A stretch of 64,000 bases of DNA. Origin: Thauera sp. 2A1. GTDB lineage: Bacteria > Pseudomonadota > Gammaproteobacteria > Burkholderiales > Rhodocyclaceae. The DNA lies in assembly GCF_009469595.2 (NCBI RefSeq), contig NZ_SSXV01000012.1, forward strand, positions 1 to 64,000. The letters run 5' to 3'. Below are positions 61,558 to 64,000 of the stretch, piece after piece. Numbering within the stretch: position 1 is the stretch's first letter; each line of letters starts with the position of its first letter. The notes beneath the pieces are model-generated. The model was not told the origin of the DNA and made no database searches. It saw nothing but the letters and a program-made list of their open reading frames with translations. The translations under genes and the position numbers were made by a program.

Positions 61558-62547
61558 ATGACCCCAATGCAACCCGCCCAGGACAACCGCGCAATCGCGC
61601 TCGCACGCCGCGTCTTGCAGATCGAGGCCGCGGCGGTGTCGGCGCTGGCCGATCGCCTGGGCAGCGAGTTCGTCGAGGCCGTCGACATGATCCACAAGCG
61701 CAGCGGCCGCGTCATCGTCACCGGCATCGGCAAGTCCGGTCACATCGCGCGCAAGCTCGCGGCGACGCTGGCCAGCACCGGTACGCCGGCCTACTTCGTG
61801 CATGCCGCCGAAGCGGCCCATGGCGACCTCGGCATGATCACGCCGGCCGATGTCGTGATCGCGCTGTCGAATTCCGGCACCAGCGAGGAAGTGCTCACCA
61901 TCGTGCCGCTGGTCAAGCGCCAGGGCGCGCGCCTGATCTCGATGACCGGCAACCCGGAGTCGCCGCTGGCGCGCGAGGCCGACGTGCATCTCGATGCAGC
62001 GGTCAGCGAGGAGGCCTGCCCACTCAACCTGGCGCCCACCGCGAGCACCACCGCCGCACTGGCGCTGGGCGACGCGCTGGCCGTGGCCCTGCTCGATGCG
62101 CGCGGCTTCGGCGCCGAGGATTTCGCCCGCTCGCACCCGGGCGGCGCACTGGGCCGGCGCCTGCTGACCCACGTCAGCGACATCATGCGCGACAAGGCGC
62201 GCGTGCCCGCCATTGCGCCCGACGCGCCGCTGACCCAGGCGCTGCTCGCGATGACGGGCGGCGGCATGGGCATGACGGCGATCGTCGACGCCACCGGCCG
62301 CCCGGTCGGCATCTTCACCGACGGCGACCTGCGCCGCGCCCTGGAAAAGGGCTGCGACGTGCGCAGCGCAAGGCTGGCATCGGTGATGAGCGCCAACCCG
62401 CGCACCATCGGTCCCGACGCGCTGGCCGCAGAGGCCGCCGAGATGATGGAGCGGCTGCGCATCAGCCAGTTGCTGGTGGTCGATGAGGCCGGCGCCCTGG
62501 TCGGCGCGCTGACCACCCACGACCTGATGCTCGCCAAGGTGATCTGA
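61558..62547 (+). CDS. kdsD: D-arabinose 5-phosphate isomerase
   Basis: 329-aa enzyme making arabinose-5-phosphate for Kdo in LPS. SIS domain: VIVTGIGKSGHIARKLAATLASTGTPAYFVHAAEAAHGDLG and SNSGTSEEV. Two CBS domains follow (about residues 210-325). The start is ambiguous: ATG 61558 gives the usual family length, 61567 is similar, and 61519 adds 13 residues. None has a clear Shine-Dalgarno. The customary downstream partner kdsC is absent. Confidence 0.93.
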   Translation: MTPMQPAQDNRAIALARRVLQIEAAAVSALADRLGSEFVEAVDMIHKRSGRVIVTGIGKSGHIARKLAATLASTGTPAYFVHAAEAAHGDLGMITPADVVIALSNSGTSEEVLTIVPLVKRQGARLISMTGNPESPLAREADVHLDAAVSEEACPLNLAPTASTTAALALGDALAVALLDARGFGAEDFARSHPGGALGRRLLTHVSDIMRDKARVPAIAPDAPLTQALLAMTGGGMGMTAIVDATGRPVGIFTDGDLRRALEKGCDVRSARLASVMSANPRTIGPDALAAEAAEMMERLRISQLLVVDEAGALVGALTTHDLMLAKVI

Positions 62548-62609
62548 TGCGCCGTTCCTTGCACATCCGCGCAGGCCGCCTTGCGGCCGGCCGCTGACGG
62601 AGCCACGGC

Positions 62610-63194
62610 ATGCAGGGCGCCTATCGGCTGTACCCGCTCATCGCGCTGACGGTCATCGCCGGTGCTTCGGTGTGGCTCGACCGCGTCACCCGCGACGAGG
62701 AAGTGCACGTCAGCACCGAGCCGCAGACAGGGCCTGATTTTGCCGCGATCCACACCCGCATCATCGGCTACGCGAGTGATGGCAGCCAGCGCTACGAGTT
62801 GCTCGCCGAGCGCCTCGAGCACATCCCGGCGGACGACACCACCCGCCTCGAACAGCCGCAACTCACCGTGTATCAACCGCAGTCGGGCACCGAATTCCAT
62901 GTCAGCTCCGACCGCGCCAAGGTGTCGCCGGGCGGCGAACAGGTCGACATGGCGGGCAACGTGAGCGCCCGCCGCAGCCGCGCGCCCGACATGCCCGAGC
63001 TGACGCTCAAGTCCGAGGCGCTCACCGTGTGGCCCGACCCGCAGCGCGCCCGCACCGACCAGCCGGTGGTGCTCACCCAGGGCCAGACCGTCGCCAACGC
63101 GCTCGGCATGGAATCCGACAATCTCTTCGGCACGCTGAACCTGACGGGCCAGGTCAAGGTGCACATGCCCCGTCGCCAGGATCGATCCTCATGA
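62610..63194 (+). CDS. lptC: LPS export protein LptC
   Basis: 194-aa bitopic protein of the Lpt bridge. One N-terminal membrane helix (about residues 7-25) precedes a beta-jellyroll periplasmic domain (TRIIGYASDGSQRYELLAERLEHIP; QPQLTVYQPQSGTEFHVSSDRAKV). It transfers LPS from LptB2FG to LptA. It overlaps lptA by four bases (ATGA). The 62 bases before it hold only a 16-codon frame of no evident meaning. Confidence 0.88.
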   Translation: MQGAYRLYPLIALTVIAGASVWLDRVTRDEEVHVSTEPQTGPDFAAIHTRIIGYASDGSQRYELLAERLEHIPADDTTRLEQPQLTVYQPQSGTEFHVSSDRAKVSPGGEQVDMAGNVSARRSRAPDMPELTLKSEALTVWPDPQRARTDQPVVLTQGQTVANALGMESDNLFGTLNLTGQVKVHMPRRQDRSS

Positions 63195-63778
63195 AATCCG
63201 CCATCGCCCCGACCCTGCTCGCATGCTGTCTTCTGCTCCTCGCGCTCGCGGCCGGTCCGGCTGCCGCAGAGCGCGCCGACCGCAGCAAACCCGTCGACAT
63301 CGAGGCCGACCGCATGTCGGTGGACGACCGCAACAAGGTCCATGTATTCGAAGGTTCGGTGGTGCTGACCCAGGGTACGCTCGTCATCAAGGGCGACAAG
63401 CTCGTCGTCACGCAGGGGCCGGACGGCTTCCAGAAAGGTGTCGCCACGGTCTCGGGCAACAAGCTCGCCACCTTCCGCCAGAAGCGCGACGGCAGCAACG
63501 AGTACATCGACGGCGAGGCCGAGCGCATCGAGTACGACAGCCGCACCGAGCAGGCCAGGCTGTTCCGCCGCGCGCGCGTCACCAGCGGCGGCGACGAGGT
63601 GCGCGGCAACTACATCGAATATGATTCCATGAGCGAAAACTATTTCGCCACCAACGCACCGGGCGCTGGTTCCGCGCCCAGCGCAGCGCCCGCCGCGGGC
63701 GGCGACGCGCGCGTGCGCGCCGTCATCCAGCCCAAGGGCGAAAACAAGCTCGAGACCAAGCCCGAAGCCAGCCGCTAG
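63191..63778 (+). CDS. lptA: LPS transport periplasmic protein LptA
   Basis: 195-aa periplasmic bridge protein. The signal peptide ends PAAAE (about residue 27). The OstA/LptA domain is [41 protein letters not shown] and [22 protein letters not shown]. An Ala/Pro-rich tail ends in a charged stretch. lptB, which usually follows, is not here; an enoyl-CoA hydratase gene follows instead. Confidence 0.93.
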   Translation: MKSAIAPTLLACCLLLLALAAGPAAAERADRSKPVDIEADRMSVDDRNKVHVFEGSVVLTQGTLVIKGDKLVVTQGPDGFQKGVATVSGNKLATFRQKRDGSNEYIDGEAERIEYDSRTEQARLFRRARVTSGGDEVRGNYIEYDSMSENYFATNAPGAGSAPSAAPAAGGDARVRAVIQPKGENKLETKPEASR

Positions 63779-63821
63779 GCCCGGCCTTCCGGGCACCCAC
63801 CACGCAGAACGAGGAGAACGC

Positions 63822-64000
63822 ATGACCTACGAACTCATCATCGCCGAGACGCGCGGCCGCGTCGGTCTCATCACGTTGAACCGTCCCAAGGCGCTGAATG
63901 CGCTCAACGACCAGGTGGTCAACGAGATCACCGATGCGCTGAACGGCTTCGAGGCCGACGACGGCATCGGCGCGATCGTCATCACCGGATCGGAGAAGGC
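63822..64000 (+). CDS. Enoyl-CoA hydratase/isomerase (5' part, cut by window edge)
   Basis: The first 59 codons of a crotonase-family protein: [20 protein letters not shown], followed by [20 protein letters not shown], the standard N-terminus of enoyl-CoA hydratases (FadB1/PaaF type). A good ribosome site (GAGGAG) precedes the ATG. The active-site residues lie beyond the window. Likely beta-oxidation or aromatic acid degradation. Confidence 0.88.
   Translation, partial: MTYELIIAETRGRVGLITLNRPKALNALNDQVVNEITDALNGFEADDGIGAIVITGSEK

Noticed and set aside
62545..62596. 16-codon frame overlapping the kdsD stop, considered as a kdsC remnant
   Set aside because: It shows no resemblance to the KdsC N-terminus (no DVDGV motif) and is too short to judge.

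Overview
The window is about two thirds G+C, gene-dense chromosomal DNA of a betaproteobacterium. The closest fit is Rhodocyclales (Azoarcus/Thauera/Zoogloea type). This rests on the murA-his-tat order, the mla-yadGH-bolA-murA neighbourhood, the rpe-gph-trp order, and a permuted two-piece tmRNA gene with tag ANDERFALAA. I see no transposase, phage, CRISPR array or ordinary tRNA. Genus assignment is inference.

Layout. 0.1-10.2 kb: a fused indolepyruvate ferredoxin oxidoreductase (minus), the permuted ssrA gene, a complete LIV-type ABC importer (livJHMGF) and an Lrp/AsnC regulator, which looks like an amino-acid uptake and catabolism block. 10.2-21.2 kb: an FKBP isomerase, msrA, tamB, then trpC-trpD-trpG-trpE, gph and rpe, all minus; a Trp-codon-rich leader ORF precedes trpE. 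21.2-28.3 kb: an orphan GAF-PilB/GspE-type ATPase, a cyclic-nucleotide phosphodiesterase-like metallo-hydrolase, a double-FHA protein, sucCD and a DUF2889 protein. 28.5-34.4 kb: a FimV-like protein, a Nif3-like protein, a DegS/AlgW-type protease, tatC-tatB-tatA and hinT. 34.4-43.4 kb: hisE-I-F-A-H-B (minus), hisC (plus), hisD-hisG (minus), rnk (plus) and murA (minus). 43.4-49.3 kb: bolA/ibaG, an ABC-2 exporter pair and the Mla lipid-transport genes. 49.5-59.4 kb: nine plus-strand genes for a compact type IV pilus / type II secretion-like machine. 59.4-64 kb: a CPA2 K+/H+ antiporter, kdsD-lptC-lptA, and the start of an enoyl-CoA hydratase gene cut by the window edge.

How the genes work together. 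Several sets serve the cell envelope: MurA (peptidoglycan), Mla/MlaA (phospholipid asymmetry), KdsD/LptC/LptA (LPS), TamB (outer-membrane homeostasis), Tat export and the DegS-like protease. The his and trp blocks are biosynthetic operons. Liv plus the oxidoreductase point to uptake and breakdown of branched-chain or aromatic amino acids. The pilus-like locus is the main accessory system. It has a secretin, one assembly ATPase, a platform protein, a GspL-like fusion, PilO- and MshK-like parts and three pilin-like proteins, but no retraction ATPase and no prepilin peptidase.

Most notable observations: (1) the permuted two-piece tmRNA gene with a visible promoter, encoded CCA and acceptor-stem pairing across the two pieces; (2) two hairpin elements between hisC and hisD that share a core of about 55 nt but have unrelated long inverted-repeat arms, each in the sense orientation of the gene it follows; (3) the compact nine-gene pilus-like locus; (4) a terminator in the leader of rnk and a Trp-rich leader ahead of trpE.
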